From Bettongia penicillata ogilbyi (taxonomy: Eukaryota > Chordata > Mammalia > Diprotodontia > Potoroidae): a stretch of DNA of 64,000 nucleotides. Location: positions 1 to 64,000 of the forward strand of contig JAJHZJ010000005.1 of the NCBI GenBank assembly GCA_023548195.1, given 5' to 3'. Under the pieces are notes generated by a model, which worked only from the letters and a program-made list of their open reading frames with translations, had not been told where the DNA came from and searched no databases. Made by a program: the position numbers and the translations under genes. This document shows, one piece after another, positions 33,775 through 44,974 of the stretch; the stretch's first letter is position 1; each line of letters opens with the position of its first letter.

Positions 33775-34745
33775 GTATTAGGATGGAAGGAGAAACTGGG
33801 AAAGATTTTTTACAATCAATGTTTCCAATAAAGGGCTCATTTCTAAAACATTTAAAGAACTGAAGCAAACTTATAACAGTACAAGTCATTTTCCAATCGA
33901 TAAATACTCAAATAATAGGAACAGGCAGTTTTCAGATGAAGAAGTTATAGCTACCATCAATCATTTTTTTAAAATGCAGCAAATCACTAATGATAAGAGA
34001 AATGCAAATCAAAACAACCCTGAAATACCACCATACACCTATCATAATGGTTAACATATCAAAAGAGGAAAAGAATAAATATTGGAGATGTGGGAAAATC
34101 AGAAAACTAATGCGTTGTCGGTGGAGCTATACAATGATCCTACCTTTCTGGAGAGGAATTTGGACCTATGGCCAAAGGGTTAAAACAAGTGCCTACCTCT
34201 TGACCCAGAAACACTATGTCCATGTATGTATCCCAAAAAGATCATGAAAATGGGAAAATTAAACACACGTACAAAAATATTTATTGCAGCTATTTTTGTG
34301 GTATCCAAGAATTAGAAATTGAGGGGATGACCATCAATTGGGAAATGGCTAAATAATTTGTGGTATATGAATTTAAAGAAATAAGAATTGATGAGCAAGT
34401 TGATTTCAGAAAAAAATCGGGAACACATGAACTGATAATTAGTGAAATGAACAGAGCTAGGAAAACACTGTTCACAGTTACAGCAGCATTTTGCAATGAC
34501 TTAATTTGATAGACATTTCTTCTTAGCAAGGCAATAATTTAAGAGAACTCCAAAACACAGATGATGTAAAAGGCAATCCACATCCAGAAACAGAATTGTG
34601 GAGTTTGAATGTGGATCAATGCATACTGTTTGTGTTTTTGTTTACTTGTTTCTTCTTTTTCATAGCTCCACCCATTGATTCTAATTCTTCTTTACAAAAT
34701 GGCTAAGGTGAAAATGTAGTAATGCAAGCAAGATTAGGGGGAAAG
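33775..34745 (+). mobile_element. L1 3' part: ORF2 C-terminus and 3'UTR
   Basis: Reads ISKTFKEL, then EMQIKTTLKYHHTPI (33998), WRCGKIRKLMRCRWSY (34082), FWRGIWTYGQ and the terminal LWYMNLKK block near 34360, followed by a 3'UTR. 5'-truncated, with several stops. It is the upstream member of two successive plus-strand L1 3' ends. Confidence 0.7.
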
Positions 34746-35340
34746 CAGAAAAATGGAAAGTTTTGTGCAAACAGCATCTCTGCTACAGGCCTCACTTCTA
34801 AAATATATAGAGACCTGAGACGAATTTGTAAGAATACAAGTCATACCCCAACTGATAAATGATTAAAGGATATGAAAGGGAAGTGTTGAGAGGAAAAAAA
34901 TGGAAATATCTATATTCATATGAAAAAATGTCCTAAGTCACTATTGATTAGAGAAATACAAATCAAAGTAACTTTAAGGTATCACATTACACCTAACAGA
35001 TTGGCTAGCATGACAAACCAGGAAAATGATAAATGTTAGAGAAGATGTGGGAAAATTGGAACACTAATGCATTATGGGTGGAGTTGTGAACTGATCCAAA
35101 AATTCTGGAGGGCAATTTGGAACTATTCCCAAAGAAGTATAAAAAATGTTCACACGCTTTGGTCCAGCAAAATAATTTTAGTATGAATACATTTATAGAG
35201 CCTATATAAGACACCCTTTGGTCCATTAAAAGGATTTTTGTATGAATACATTTATAGAGTCTATGCAAGAACGCATGGCATCTAGAAAGGGGATGTGAAA
35301 TGGAGGGGCAGAATATTAAACTTATGCAGGTGAACTTTGA
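34746..35340 (+). mobile_element. Second L1 3' fragment
   Basis: Repeats the same part of ORF2 as the preceding element (EKMWENWNTNALWVEL near 35045) and ends in an A-rich AAATTAAAAATAAAAATATT tail. It contains a 59-bp tandem duplication at 35157-35274. No open frame. Confidence 0.6.
35157..35274 (+). repeat. 59-bp tandem duplication in L1 fragment
   Basis: Two units, both starting CTTTGGTCCA (35157 and 35216) and sharing GTATGAATACATTTATAGAG. They differ at several bases, so the duplication is not recent. Confidence 0.8.
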
Positions 35341-35386
35341 AAATTAAAAATAAAAATATTGATAAAAAAAGAAAATATGTTTAATG

Positions 35387-35390
35387 TGTA

Positions 35391-35453
<63 letters not shown>
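35387..35453. repeat. (TATC)n microsatellite
   Basis: Pure TATC array of about 16 units, downstream of the L1 tail. Confidence 0.95.
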
Positions 35454-35469
35454 GCAGTATTACATTTGT

Positions 35470-35580
35470 CACTTTCTTCTAGTGGGGGCTGAGAGGGTGG
35501 ATAATAAAATTTGAAAATCCAAATTTTATGGAAGTAAATGTTGAAAAGTAAAAAATAATTAATTTGTTAAAATTAAAATA
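35470..35580 (+). mobile_element. LINE 3' terminal fragment
   Basis: GTGGGGGCTGAGAGGGTGG, then GGAAGTAAATGTTGAAAAGT and an A/T-rich tail: the 3' terminus shared by the LINEs here (compare 22600-22680 and 40765-40900). Confidence 0.5.
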
Positions 35581-36653
35581 ATAGTGCCTGCAATACACTG
35601 ATATTAAAAGTATTAATAAAAAGAATGGAGAATTATAGGAGGGCTTCTCTTCATGACAACAGGAAATTTTGGGCAATTTTAGAAGAAATGGATACTTCAT
35701 ATAAGAATATGTGTTAGAAGAAAGGAAATCTAATTTCTGTGAAATTTAACTTCGATTTTGAATAACAATATTTCAAAAGTTTAGAGAAGCATTTTGTTTC
35801 TATTTTTATTATTTATTTTTGTTTTTAATATAAATTTATTTATTTAACTTTTTACATTAATTTTCACAAAATTTTGGGTTCCAAAATTTCTCCCATTTTG
35901 TCCCCTCCCTCACCCCAATACACCGAGCATTCTGACTTCCCCTATCACCAATCTTCCCTCTCATCTATCCTCCCTCCCTTCCCTTGTCCCCATCTTCTCT
36001 AATGTCCTGTAGGGCCAGATGATATTCTCTTCCCCATTAACTGTATTACTTATTTCCTAGTGGAAACAACAATACCCTAGAGTTGTTCCTAATACTTTCG
36101 GTTACAAATTCTCCCCATCCCTCCCTCCCCACCCATTCCCTTTGGGAAGCCAGGAAATTCAATATAGGCCATATCTGTGGAGTTTTGCAAATGACTTCGA
36201 TAATAGTCGTGTTGTGTATGACTAACTATATTTCCCTCCATCCTATCCTGCCCCCCCCCATTGTTTCTATTCTGCCTTTTGATCCTGTCCCTCCCCGAGT
36301 GTTGACTTAAAATTGTTTCCTCCTCCCATTGTCCTCCCTACCATCATCCCCCTCTTGCTTATCTCCTTATCCCCCCCTTTCCTGTATTGTAAGATAGGTT
36401 TTCATACAAAATAAGTGTGCATTTTATTCCTTCGTTTAGTCGAATGTGATGAGAGTAAATTTCATCATTTTTTCTCATCTCTCCTCTTTTTCCCTCCACT
36501 AAAAAGTCTCCTGCTTGCCTCTCCTATGAGACATAATTTACCCCATTTTTTTTCACCCTCTCTCCTCCCACTACATTTCTCTCTCACCGTTTACCTTAAT
36601 TTTTTTTAAGATATGATCCCATCCTATTCAATTCACTCTGTGCTCTCTATCTC

Positions 36654-36727
36654 TGTGTGTGCTTGCATGTGTATAGGTGTGTGTGCACGCACACATGTGC
36701 ATATGTGTGTGTGTATGTGTGTGTGTA
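36654..36727. repeat. (TG)n microsatellite in copy I 3'UTR
   Basis: TG, GCAC and TATG units at the family's standard 3'UTR position. Confidence 0.9.
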
Positions 36728-36861
36728 GTCACACCAACTACCCAGATACTGAAAAGTTTTAAGAGTTACAAATATTGTCTTTCCATGTAGGAATGTAAAC
36801 AGTTCACCTTTGGTAAGTCCCTTAAGACTTCTCTTTGCTGTTTACTTTTTCATGCTTCTTC

Positions 36862-37938
36862 TCATTCTTGTGTCTGAAAGTCAGATTTTCTTTTCAGCTC
36901 TGGTCTTTTCATCAAGAATGATTGCAAGTCCTCGTTTCATTGAAAGACCATATTTTCCCCTGAAGTATTATTCTCAGTTTAGCTGGGTAGGTGATTCTTG
37001 GTTTGAGTCCTAGTTCCTTTGACTTCTGGAATATCCTATTCCACGACCTTCGATCCCTTAATGTAGAACCTGCTAGATCTTGAGTTATCCTGATTTTATT
37101 TCCACAATACTGGAATTGTTTCTTTCTAGCTGCTTGTAATATTTTCTCCTTGACCTAGGAGTTCTGGAATTTGGCCACAATGTTCCTAGGAGTTTCTCTT
37201 TTTGGATCCCTTTCAGGTGGTGATTGATGGATTCTTTCAATACTTATTTTGCCCTCTGGTTGTAGAATGTCAGGGCAGTATTCCTCGATAATTTCATGGA
37301 AGATGATATCTAGGCTCTTTTTTAGATCATGACTTTCAGGTAGTCCCATAATTTTTAAATTGTCTCTCCCGGATCTATTTTCCAGGTCAGTTGTTTTTCC
37401 CATGAGATATTTCACATTCTCTTCCATTTTTTTTATTCTTTTGGTTTTGTTTGGTGATTTCTTGTTATCTCGTAAAGTCATTAGACTCCATCTGTTCCAT
37501 TCTAATTTTGAGAGAACTATTATCTTCAGTGAGCTTTTAAAACTCTTTTTCCATTTGGCTAATTCTACTTTTGAAAGCATTCTTCTCCTCATTGGCTTTT
37601 TGAACCTCTTTTTCCAATTGAATGAGCCTATTCTTCAAGGTATTATTTTCTTCAGCATTTTTTGGGGTCTCCTTTACCAAGGTATTGACCCGCTTTCATA
37701 CTTTTCTTGCATCTCTCTCATTTCTCTTCCCAGTTTTTCCTCCACCTGTATAACTTGCTTTTCAAAATCCTTTTTGAGCTCCTCCAAGGCCTGAGCGGGC
37801 TACTGAGGCCCCGCCCTCCATGTCTTTCCCTGATGGCAAGAATATGTCCTCGTCATCCTCAGATCCAAAAGTCGGGATCATTTGCATCTGTTCAAAAAAA
37901 CTTTCTATAGTCTTATTTTTCTTCCTTTTTCTGGGCAT
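36862..37938 (-). pseudogene. L1-type ORF1, broken, copy I
   Basis: Starts at the conserved ATG at 37938 (MPRKRKK). The acidic linker has the variant SDDDEDIF near 37860, as in copy O, where other copies have EEEQCLPS. The coiled coil runs 37780-37440. The frame 37592-37155 reads 145 codons through the end of the coiled coil, the RRM start RRDNLKIMGLPESHD region and the linker IHQSPPERDPKRETPRN. A stop follows near the start of the C-terminal domain, then further lesions. The terminal stop is near 36862. About 359 codons. Confidence 0.85.
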
Positions 37939-38072
37939 TTTCCCAGCCAGTTACTTGACTTCTGAGATTGCTGTCCACCCCCGCCTAGATCCGCCCAGCT
38001 TGTGCTTGCGGTCTGAGATTCAAATGGGCTTTCCGCTCCGCCCGCCCGGCTGCTAATCAATGTGAGATTTAG

Positions 38073-38222
38073 TTCTGGTGCTGGGGTGGGGGCAGGGCTG
38101 CCTCCCAGGCTCAGCTCCCTCAGGGGCTTTATGCAGAGACCTTCAGGAACGGAGCGGGTGTGGGGAGGCTGCCTCCCAGGCTCAGTTCCCTCAGGTTGTT
38201 TATGCAGAGACTTTCAGTAATG
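38073..38222 (-). promoter_or_regulatory. Two tandem 71-bp 5'UTR units, copy I
   Basis: The block GCCTCCCAGGCTCAG...TTATGCAGAGAC occurs twice; the GAC landmark is at 38138 and 38209, a period of 71. Copies A, D, L and P have one unit. Tandem promoter monomers are known in mouse L1; here that role is inferred only from position and tandem form. Confidence 0.7.
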
Positions 38223-38692
38223 AAGATCCTGCCTGCTGCTGGGGGAGTTCCAGGCCGCCGCCGCAACTGCTGCCTCTGCTGCCGCCCCCACCTCTGCCGC
38301 CGCTGCTTCCTCCCGAGGGGACCCGAGCCACGGAGACACCCCGCTGCTCCCCTCTTCCAGCCCAGCCGTCTCTCTCACTGACCTGTAGCTTCTGTGGGTG
38401 GAGGGACTTTCCCGGCTGCCAGAGCTTCTGTCCCTGAAGCCTGCTCGGGTCAGCTTCTCTGGGGCCACGGTCAGGGCAGCGCTGGGGTGGGGTCTGCTTT
38501 CCGGAGTGCCACGGACCCTGGGCACGACTCTCCGGGGCTCTCTGGAACGGAAATCTCTTCCACTCTGTTTCTGTACACCTTTCAGAGATCCAGAAGTTAT
38601 GGGGATTTCTTTTTACATTAATTCTATGGGCTGTGGGTTCGGAGCTCATAAATGTGCGCCCTTCTACTCCGCCATCTTGGCTCCGGCCCCCC

Positions 38693-39456
38693 AATTCAAT
38701 TTTCTTCAGAGATCTATCATATCTAAGTCATACAGAGTTCTATTCATCTCCTTATCTTCTTTCTTGTTTGTTTTGAGGTTAGATTTATCAAGCTTAGATA
38801 GGGGGAGGTTGAGGTCCCCCACAAGTATACTTTTGATTTCTATTTCTTCCTCTAACTCCCTTATCTTCTCCCTAATAATTTGTATGCTTTACCACTTGGA
38901 GCATATGTGTTTTGTAATGAAATTGCTTTGTTGTCTTTTGTGCCTTTTAGCAGGATATAGTTTCCTTCCTTTTCTCTTTTGATTAGATCTGTTTCTGCTT
39001 TTGCTTTTTTCTGAGGTTAGGATTGCTAAACCTGCTTTTATTTTACATAAGCTAAAGCACAAAACGTTCTGCTCCAACCTTTTACCTTTACCGTGTATAT
39101 GTCTTCGTTTCGAATGTCTGTTTTATAAACAACACAGTGTTGGATTATGGTTTTTACTCCATTCTTCTATCCATCTCTGTTTTATGGGAGAGTTCACCTC
39201 ATTCACATTCACAATCATGATTACTGTTGGCATCTTTCACTCCATCCCCTTTGCTCCTGTTATGTTTTTAATTATCCCTTCTCCCTTCCTCTCCACAATA
39301 GAGTTTTAATTTTTGATCACTGCTTCTCTCAGTCTTCCCTCCCTTCTTTCATCCTTCTATCTTTTAATCCCACTTTTCCTTGTTACGACTTCCCTCTCTT
39401 TTCTTTTCCCCTTTCCCTTCTGCTGCCTATAAAGGTAATTGTTTTTCTATGCTCTA
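38693..39456 (-). mobile_element. L1 ORF2 endonuclease-region fragment, antisense
   Basis: On the minus strand this gives AILTSEKxKxxxxLIKREKEGNYILL, then YAPSGKAYKLL and a GDLNLPLS-like block near 38810. These correspond to the 'KRDKEGHYIMVKG', 'IYAPN' and 'GDFNTPLS' blocks of the apurinic-type endonuclease of mammalian L1 ORF2p. It is broken and lacks the RT. Its upstream continuation is ORF1 at 39499, across an inverted 42-base segment. Confidence 0.6.
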
Positions 39457-39498
39457 TGTCTATGCTCTAAATCAGTAGAGGAGACCTCTGGTGTCCAG
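39457..39498. repeat. Left arm of 42-base inverted repeat in L1
   Basis: TGTCTATGCTCTAAATCAGT through GGTGTCCAG. It is the perfect reverse complement of 40561-40602. It sits exactly at the junction between L1 ORF1 and ORF2 pieces, and the other arm is in the same L1's 5'UTR. Confidence 0.85.
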
Positions 39499-39504
39499 AG
39501 GTTT

Positions 39505-40305
39505 CTTTCTGACTATCTGCAATATTTCCTCCTTTACTTGTTAGTTATGGAATTTGGCAACGATATTCCTTGGTGTTTTTAGTTTGGAATCCCTTTCTGG
39601 AGGTGAACGGTGGATTCTTTGGAGGACTATTTTGAGCTCTGGGTCTAGGATTTCTTGGTAATGTTTCTGGATGATTTTTTGAATGATGTTGTCCAGGCTC
39701 TTTTTTTCATCATGGCTTTCTAGTAGAACAATAATACTTAGATTTTCTCTCCTGGATTTTTTTCCATGTCTGTTGTTTTCCCTGTTAGATATTTTACATT
39801 TTCTTCTAGTTTTTCCTTGTTTAGATTTTGTTTGATTGATTTTTGATGTTTCATAGGTTTGTTAGCTTCTCTTTCCCCCATTCTATTTTTATCAAATTGT
39901 TTTCTTCAGTTAACTTTTACATCTCCTTTTCCATCTGTCCAAATTTTTTAAGTTCTTTTCTCTAGTTAGTTTTTTGCACTTCCTTTTTAATTTTTCCAGT
40001 TTCCTTACTTAGACTTTGTGCTTCCTTTTCCATTTGTCCAAGTTTCCTTTTAAATTCTTCTGTTATTTCCGTTTTCCTATTTTTAAAGTCATTGGTCAGT
40101 TTTTCTTTGATTTCCCTAATTTCTGCTTTAAAATCCTTCCTGAGCTCTTCCAAGAAAGCTCTTTGTGCTTCAGATCAGTTTTTATTCTCTTCTGAAGTTT
40201 CAAATGGGAATGCAATCTCAATGTATTCCTCTTTGGTATTTGTGTTTTGCTACTTGTCCTGGTAGAAAGATTCTATGTTCTTTTCTGCTTTGCTTCTTAC
40301 TCATG
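39505..40305 (-). pseudogene. L1 ORF1, broken and lacking most of the C-terminal domain
   Basis: ATG at about 40305 (MSKKQSRKEH). The coiled coil reads openly at 40153-39962 (MEELRKDFKAEIREIKEKL). The RRM-like part with SHDEKKSLDNI lies near 39700, and the linker HRSPPERDSKLKTPRNIVAKF near 39570. It ends at LQIVRKK, where the inverted 42-base segment begins. Stops and shifts are scattered throughout. As L1 ORF1p it would have been an RNA-binding chaperone. Confidence 0.65.
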
Positions 40306-40560
40306 ATAATAATCTTTTTCCTGCCTTTTAAAGTAAATCTCTGGATCTGTAGCATAGGGAGCTCTTTCCCACAGTTCTTGTGCTTAAAACTTGAAGCTTT
40401 GTGTGTTGTGTCCTCTGGTTCTTTCAGCTAGAACCTGAAATGCTGCAGCTTACCTGATGTTGAGCTGACTGGTGTTGGAAAGAAGAGGTCAGATGAGGTC
40501 TTTTTGGGTTTCCCCACAGTTACCCTGGAGCTAACTCGTAGCATGTGGGGGAGGGGTGGT

Positions 40561-40602
40561 CTGGACACCAGAGGTCTCCTCTACTGATTTAGAGCATAGA
40601 CA
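40561..40602. repeat. Right arm of 42-base inverted repeat in L1
   Basis: CTGGACACCAGAGGTCTCCT through GCATAGACA, the perfect reverse complement of 39457-39498; the arms are 1062 bases apart. It lies in the L1 5'UTR. Confidence 0.85.
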
Positions 40603-40764
40603 AGCTCAGTCTTTGTTGATCCTATCTGTGCTAGTGTCTTCCCCATTCCCCTGGGGTACTGAGACATGCCTGGATTCCTGGTGACGTTAGTTGCAGGCTT
40701 CACCCCCTGGGTCTCAGTCTGGTCCCCTTGACTACAATGTAAAATGAATAATGTGAAAATGTGT

Positions 40765-40900
40765 TTAATAAAAATGCATATATAGAATCTATATAAGATT
40801 ACTTGCCTTCTTAAGGAGAGGTGGGGAAGGGTGGATTAAAAAATTAAAACTTACAGAAGTAAATGTTAAAAACTGAAAACAAATAAATTATTTAAAACAT
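40765..40900 (+). mobile_element. LINE 3' terminal fragment
   Basis: GATTACTTGCCTTCTTAAGG, GAGGTGGGGAAGGGTGG and ACAGAAGTAAATGTTAAAAA match the family 3' terminus in the plus orientation, strongly 5'-truncated. Confidence 0.55.
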
Positions 40901-42005
40901 AAAAATATTTTTCAGTGTGTAATACACATTAAAAACATCAAAAGTGCACCACTGAATTTTAATAAATGGGCTATTGAAAAGAGTAATTTATAATATCAAC
41001 CCTTGGGGCATTCATTTGCAGATATAGTGCAGCACAATCGTGTGTCTTGGTTGTGATTATAGCCTTGTCTATTCTGGAAAAATCTTTAATAAATAGAGAA
41101 ACTTCCAATAACCTAAAGATCCTAACTTCAGAAATCCATGAGACTTGTTAGATTATATAACAAATAAATATATGAGGTGATATTTTCTTCCATTTTTTCA
41201 TTCCTCATTATTCCATTAAAATCCCCTACACTATTTTTCTCAGTAGTAAATTCAAAACACTGAAATGAGCAACGATTCTTAAAGGCTATAATTCTGTAGT
41301 ATTCTAAGACTGTTTTGCAAATTTCTTTTAGGTGCAGTTATTTCCCAAAAGATTTCTATGGAATATGCTAATGTCATGTCATGTTTGTTTCTTCATAATT
41401 ATAAAAGGATGCATATGTCACTGAAAGACGTGGTTTAGTCATTACATTGGTGTGGTTGGTTTAAGCAATGTTTTAAAAAGTACAATGACTTGATAAACAT
41501 AAATAATCATTTTAAATGCATATCTATCATTTCACAAATGCATGTTTTTAAAATATTGTCATTTGATCTTCCCAAAACTTCTGTATGAATGGCTATTATT
41601 ATATTCATTTTAGAGACAAAGAAATTGTAAATGAATCTCAGAAGTTAAACTATTTCCATAAAATTGTATTAACATTAAATAACAAAGCTAGAATGTTATA
41701 GACTGGTTGATTAATTAATTACTCAATTATAATGGCTTTTTATTACAAATGCAATGCTCTTCCACTACACAACACATATGTATAATAACAGAATATATAA
41801 ATAGTATTCACCTGCCCTGCACTATACTGTCAATTTTTTTAAAGGCATCATTCGAATGAGAATCATATTACCAATGATTGGTCCAGGAACTAATCATAAA
41901 AGGCTTATCATAAAAGAAACCACCTATGGAGGAATCATAAAATCGAGTCAATTATAGTATCATTTTTGAAATAGATCCACTAGATTTTTGGGAGAGAAGA
42001 CAGTA
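40901..42005. other. Intergenic with one faint MIR remnant
   Basis: AT-rich. An antisense MIR-like run (CATTTTAGAGACAAAGAAAT and TCTCAGAAGTTAAAC) is visible at about 41590-41700. Nothing else recognised. Confidence 0.45.
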
Positions 42006-42490
42006 AGGTAAGTAGTAAATCAGTATAACTCTAACATCTTCACCTTCAAACAGCCATAAGATAATGTCCTTGAATAAATCCTGGAACAGTAACACCAGCA
42101 AAAAGATGAGGTGAAACAATATTTTAGCCCAAGAAACTTGGAAAGTCTCCAAGAAAGAGGAAAATGCATTCTAGAACAGAAACCATTCCACTAAACCTGC
42201 AACAAGCAGTATCTCAGAAAACCAGTGGAAAATACTGAAGTATGGTGTAGTGGAATAGGGAAATGGCATGTTAGGACTCCACACAAGCCTTTCCATAGCC
42301 AGGGAAAGTGGGAGGTTCCAAATCTGAAAATCCACACAGACTAGCACAGAACAAACAGACATACTCTGCAGAGGTGCAAGCCTGCAACCAGAAGGCTGTA
42401 TATATTGCCTTTAGATCCTCTGGTGCAGGCTTTTGACTAAGTCCAAGTTGTACTCAAGAAATCTTTTAAATAAGGTAATTTTAATCTGGG
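42006..42490 (+). mobile_element. Possible L1 5'UTR fragment
   Basis: Higher GC with a composition and wording (AGCCCAAGAAACTTGGAAAG, GGGAAAGTGGGAGGTTCC) reminiscent of marsupial L1 5'UTRs. No ORF1 follows in the same orientation, so the call is weak. Confidence 0.3.
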
Positions 42491-42876
42491 AGATTTGGAA
42501 TCAGTGATATTTCCCTCCATCCTATCCTACTCCCTATTCGTTCTATTCCCTTTTTGGACTTTGTGCCTCACCTAAAGTGTTTACTTCTAATTACTCCCTC
42601 CTCCCATTTGCCCTCGCTTCTGTCATCCACACCCCACTTATTCCCTTCTCCCCTAGTTTTCTGTAATGTGAGAGAGATTTTCATACCAAATTGAGAGTGC
42701 ATGTTATTCTCTCATTAAAGCAAATGTGATAAGAGTAAGTTTCACTTTTTCACTCTCACCTTGCCCCCTTTTCCCCTCCATTGAAAAACTTTGTCTTGCC
42801 TCTTTTATTAAAGATAATTTGCCCCTTTCCATTTCTCCCTTTTTGCTACCAAAATATTCCTCTCTCATCCCTTAAC

Positions 42877-42877
42877 G

Positions 42878-42932
<55 letters not shown>

Positions 42933-42948
42933 CATACATACATACATA
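42877..42948. repeat. (TA)n(CATA)n microsatellite in copy J 3'UTR
   Basis: About 25 TA units, then CATA units, at the family's standard 3'UTR microsatellite position. Confidence 0.95.
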
Positions 42949-43160
42949 TTTAGATATCAGTGCTTCCTATTTAACTCACCCTGTGTCTTCTGTCTTTTTA
43001 TGTGTGCGTGTGTTTGTGTGTTTATACTCCTTCTAACTACCCAAATACTGAGAAGTTTAAAGAGTTACAAATATCATCTTTCAATTCGGGAATGAAAACC
43101 CTTCAACTTTAATAAGTCCCTTAGGATTTCTCCTTCCTGTTTATCGTTTCATGCTGCTCT

Positions 43161-44253
43161 TGATTCTTGTGTTTGAATGTCAGATTTTCTATTCAGCTCT
43201 AGTCTTTTCATGAAGACTGCCTGAAAGTTCTCTATTTCAATGAATGACCATTTTTTCACCTGAAGTGAAAAACTACTCAGTTTTGCTGGGTATGTGATTC
43301 TTGGTTTTAATCCTAGTTCCATTGGCTTCTAGAATAACATGTTCCAAGTCCTTCAACAACTTAATATAGGAGCTGCTAGATCTTGTGTTACCCTGTTTGC
43401 ATTTCCACAACACTTGAATTGTTTCTCTCTGGTCACTTGCAAAATTTTCTCCTGGACCTGGAAGCTCTGATATTTTGCTACAATATTCCTAAGAGTTTTT
43501 CTTTTCAGATTTCTTTCAGGTGATAATTGGTGAAATCTTTCGATATTTTATCCTCTGTTTCCAGAGTTTGAGGGCAGTTTTCCTTGATAATTTCATGAAA
43601 GATGATGTCTAAGATCTTTTTTTTTTTTTATCATGGCTTTCTGGCAGGCTCATAATTTTTAAATTGTATCTCCTTCAGGTCAGTTGTTTTTCCAGTGAGA
43701 TATTATATATTGTCTTCTATTTTTTCCTTCTCTTGTTTTGGTTTTGAAATTTCTTGATATTTCATAAAGTCATTCGCTTCCATCTGCTCCACTCTAATCT
43801 TTAAAGAACAATTTTCTTCACTGAGCTTTTGCACTTCCTTTTCCATTTAGCTAATTCTGCTTTCTAAAGCATTCCTCTCCTCATTGGTTTTTTTTGGACA
43901 TCTTTTGCCATTTGAGTTAGTCAATTTTTACAGGTGTCATTTTCCTCTGCATTTTTTGGGTCTCATTTTGCAAGCTGTTGACTTGCCTTTCATGATTTTC
44001 TGGCATCACTCTCATTTGTCTTCCCTGTTTTTCCTGCACTTCTTCTACTTGATTTTCAAAATCCTTTTTGAGTTCTTCCACGGTCTGAGACCATTGTATA
44101 TTTATTTTTCAGCTTTTGAATGCAGAAGCCTTGATTTTTATATCTTTCTATGATTGTATGCATTCTTCTTTTTCATCTGAAACAATGGAAGAAAATACTT
44201 GTTCACCAAGAAAGTAACCTCTATAGTCTCATTTTTTTCCCCTTTTGGGGCAT
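43161..44253 (-). pseudogene. L1-type ORF1, broken, copy J
   Basis: Start ATG at 44253 (MPQKGKK-like). The coiled coil spans 44060-43770, the RRM about 43680-43560 and the C-terminal domain about 43460-43180. No frame longer than about 60 codons survives in the sense direction, and the terminal stop codon has mutated. This puts it among the older copies. Confidence 0.65.
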
Positions 44254-44974
44254 TTTCCTAGCCAGATACTGGACTGTAGAGTCCTTTCTCAAGAGGAGGG
44301 TATATTCTAGGGACTTGTAAGTTCTTAATTGCTCCAAGGTGGCACAATCAGGGGAGAGGAGTTTCCTCCTCTATTGGCCCACACTCTGGTCTGGGAAAAA
44401 CCACAAGCTTTTCTCTCTTGGTTGTGTGAGTAGAATTCCCTCTCCCAAACCTCCATCACCTCCACCATGCCACAGAGATCTCTTCTTCACCCCAGGACCA
44501 CCACTCAGAGCTGAGATCCACATTGGTCACTCAGTCCTCCACAGCATGTTAGTCTGAAGGCTCCACAAATGGACACCTCTGCTGACTGGGGCTAGTCAGA
44601 TCTTGCTCCCTTCTCATCCAGGTGAAAGAGCTTTCTCACTGACCTTTGAAGCTATCTTTGGCATTTATGCAGTGAGAAATCTGGGAATAGCATTTGCTGC
44701 CCGTAATTCTGTGCCCTGAAACCTGCTCTAGTCCTGTTCCTGCACAGCCTCCTAACCAAGGCTGGGCTGGGTTCCTCTCCAAGAACTGTGCAATAGACCT
44801 TTCCTCTCAGTCTTCCAGGCTGTCTTTATCTGAAAATCTCTTTCACTCTATCATTTTGTGATTTCTGCAGCTTTAGACGTTGTTTAGAGCCATTTTTACA
44901 GGTATTTTATAGGCTGTTGGGGGAAAGCTTCTACATGTCCGTCCTTCTACTGCACCAACTTGGTTCCACCCACC

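Larger units (their letters stand above)
35795..38692 (-). mobile_element. ORF1-only LINE, copy I, full length
   Basis: Minus strand. The 5' end GGAGCCAAGATGGCGGAG lies near 38680, the GC-rich 5'UTR has two 71-bp units, ORF1 is at 37938-36862, then come a 3'UTR (TG)n tract, a C-rich (G4 on the sense strand) tract and the 3' terminus at about 35795. It shares ORF1 N-terminal variants and extra 5'UTR units with copy O, so the two form a subgroup. No TSD was resolved. Confidence 0.85.
39499..40740 (-). mobile_element. L1 5'UTR and ORF1, antisense
   Basis: 5'UTR from about 40740 to 40306, ORF1 from 40305 down to 39499. This L1 subfamily is distinct from the ORF1-only family: its ORF1 begins MSKKQSRKEHR instead of MPRKGKK, and its 5'UTR has no family terminus. 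A related 5'UTR/ORF1 is at 63311-64000. Confidence 0.65.
42505..44967 (-). mobile_element. ORF1-only LINE, copy J, older, 3'UTR truncated
   Basis: 5' end near 44967 with a decayed terminus (CCAAGTTGGTGCAGTAG), 5'UTR to 44254, ORF1 44253-43161, 3'UTR to about 42505. The last 350-400 bases of the 3'UTR, including the C-rich/G4 tract and terminus, are absent. No TSD was found. Confidence 0.7.

Noticed and set aside
32314..35340. Opposed L1 halves as one twin-primed L1
   Set aside because: The minus-strand half includes its own 3'UTR and terminus, so these are separate elements in opposite orientation.
35387..35453. Regular short repeats suggestive of a CRISPR array
   Set aside because: Uninterrupted TATC units with no spacers; the same holds for all microsatellites here, and the DNA is vertebrate.
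38398..38982. Longest open frame (194 codons, plus strand)
   Set aside because: It runs antisense through the 5'UTR of copy I and out into antisense L1 sequence. It crosses an element boundary, so it cannot be a conserved gene.
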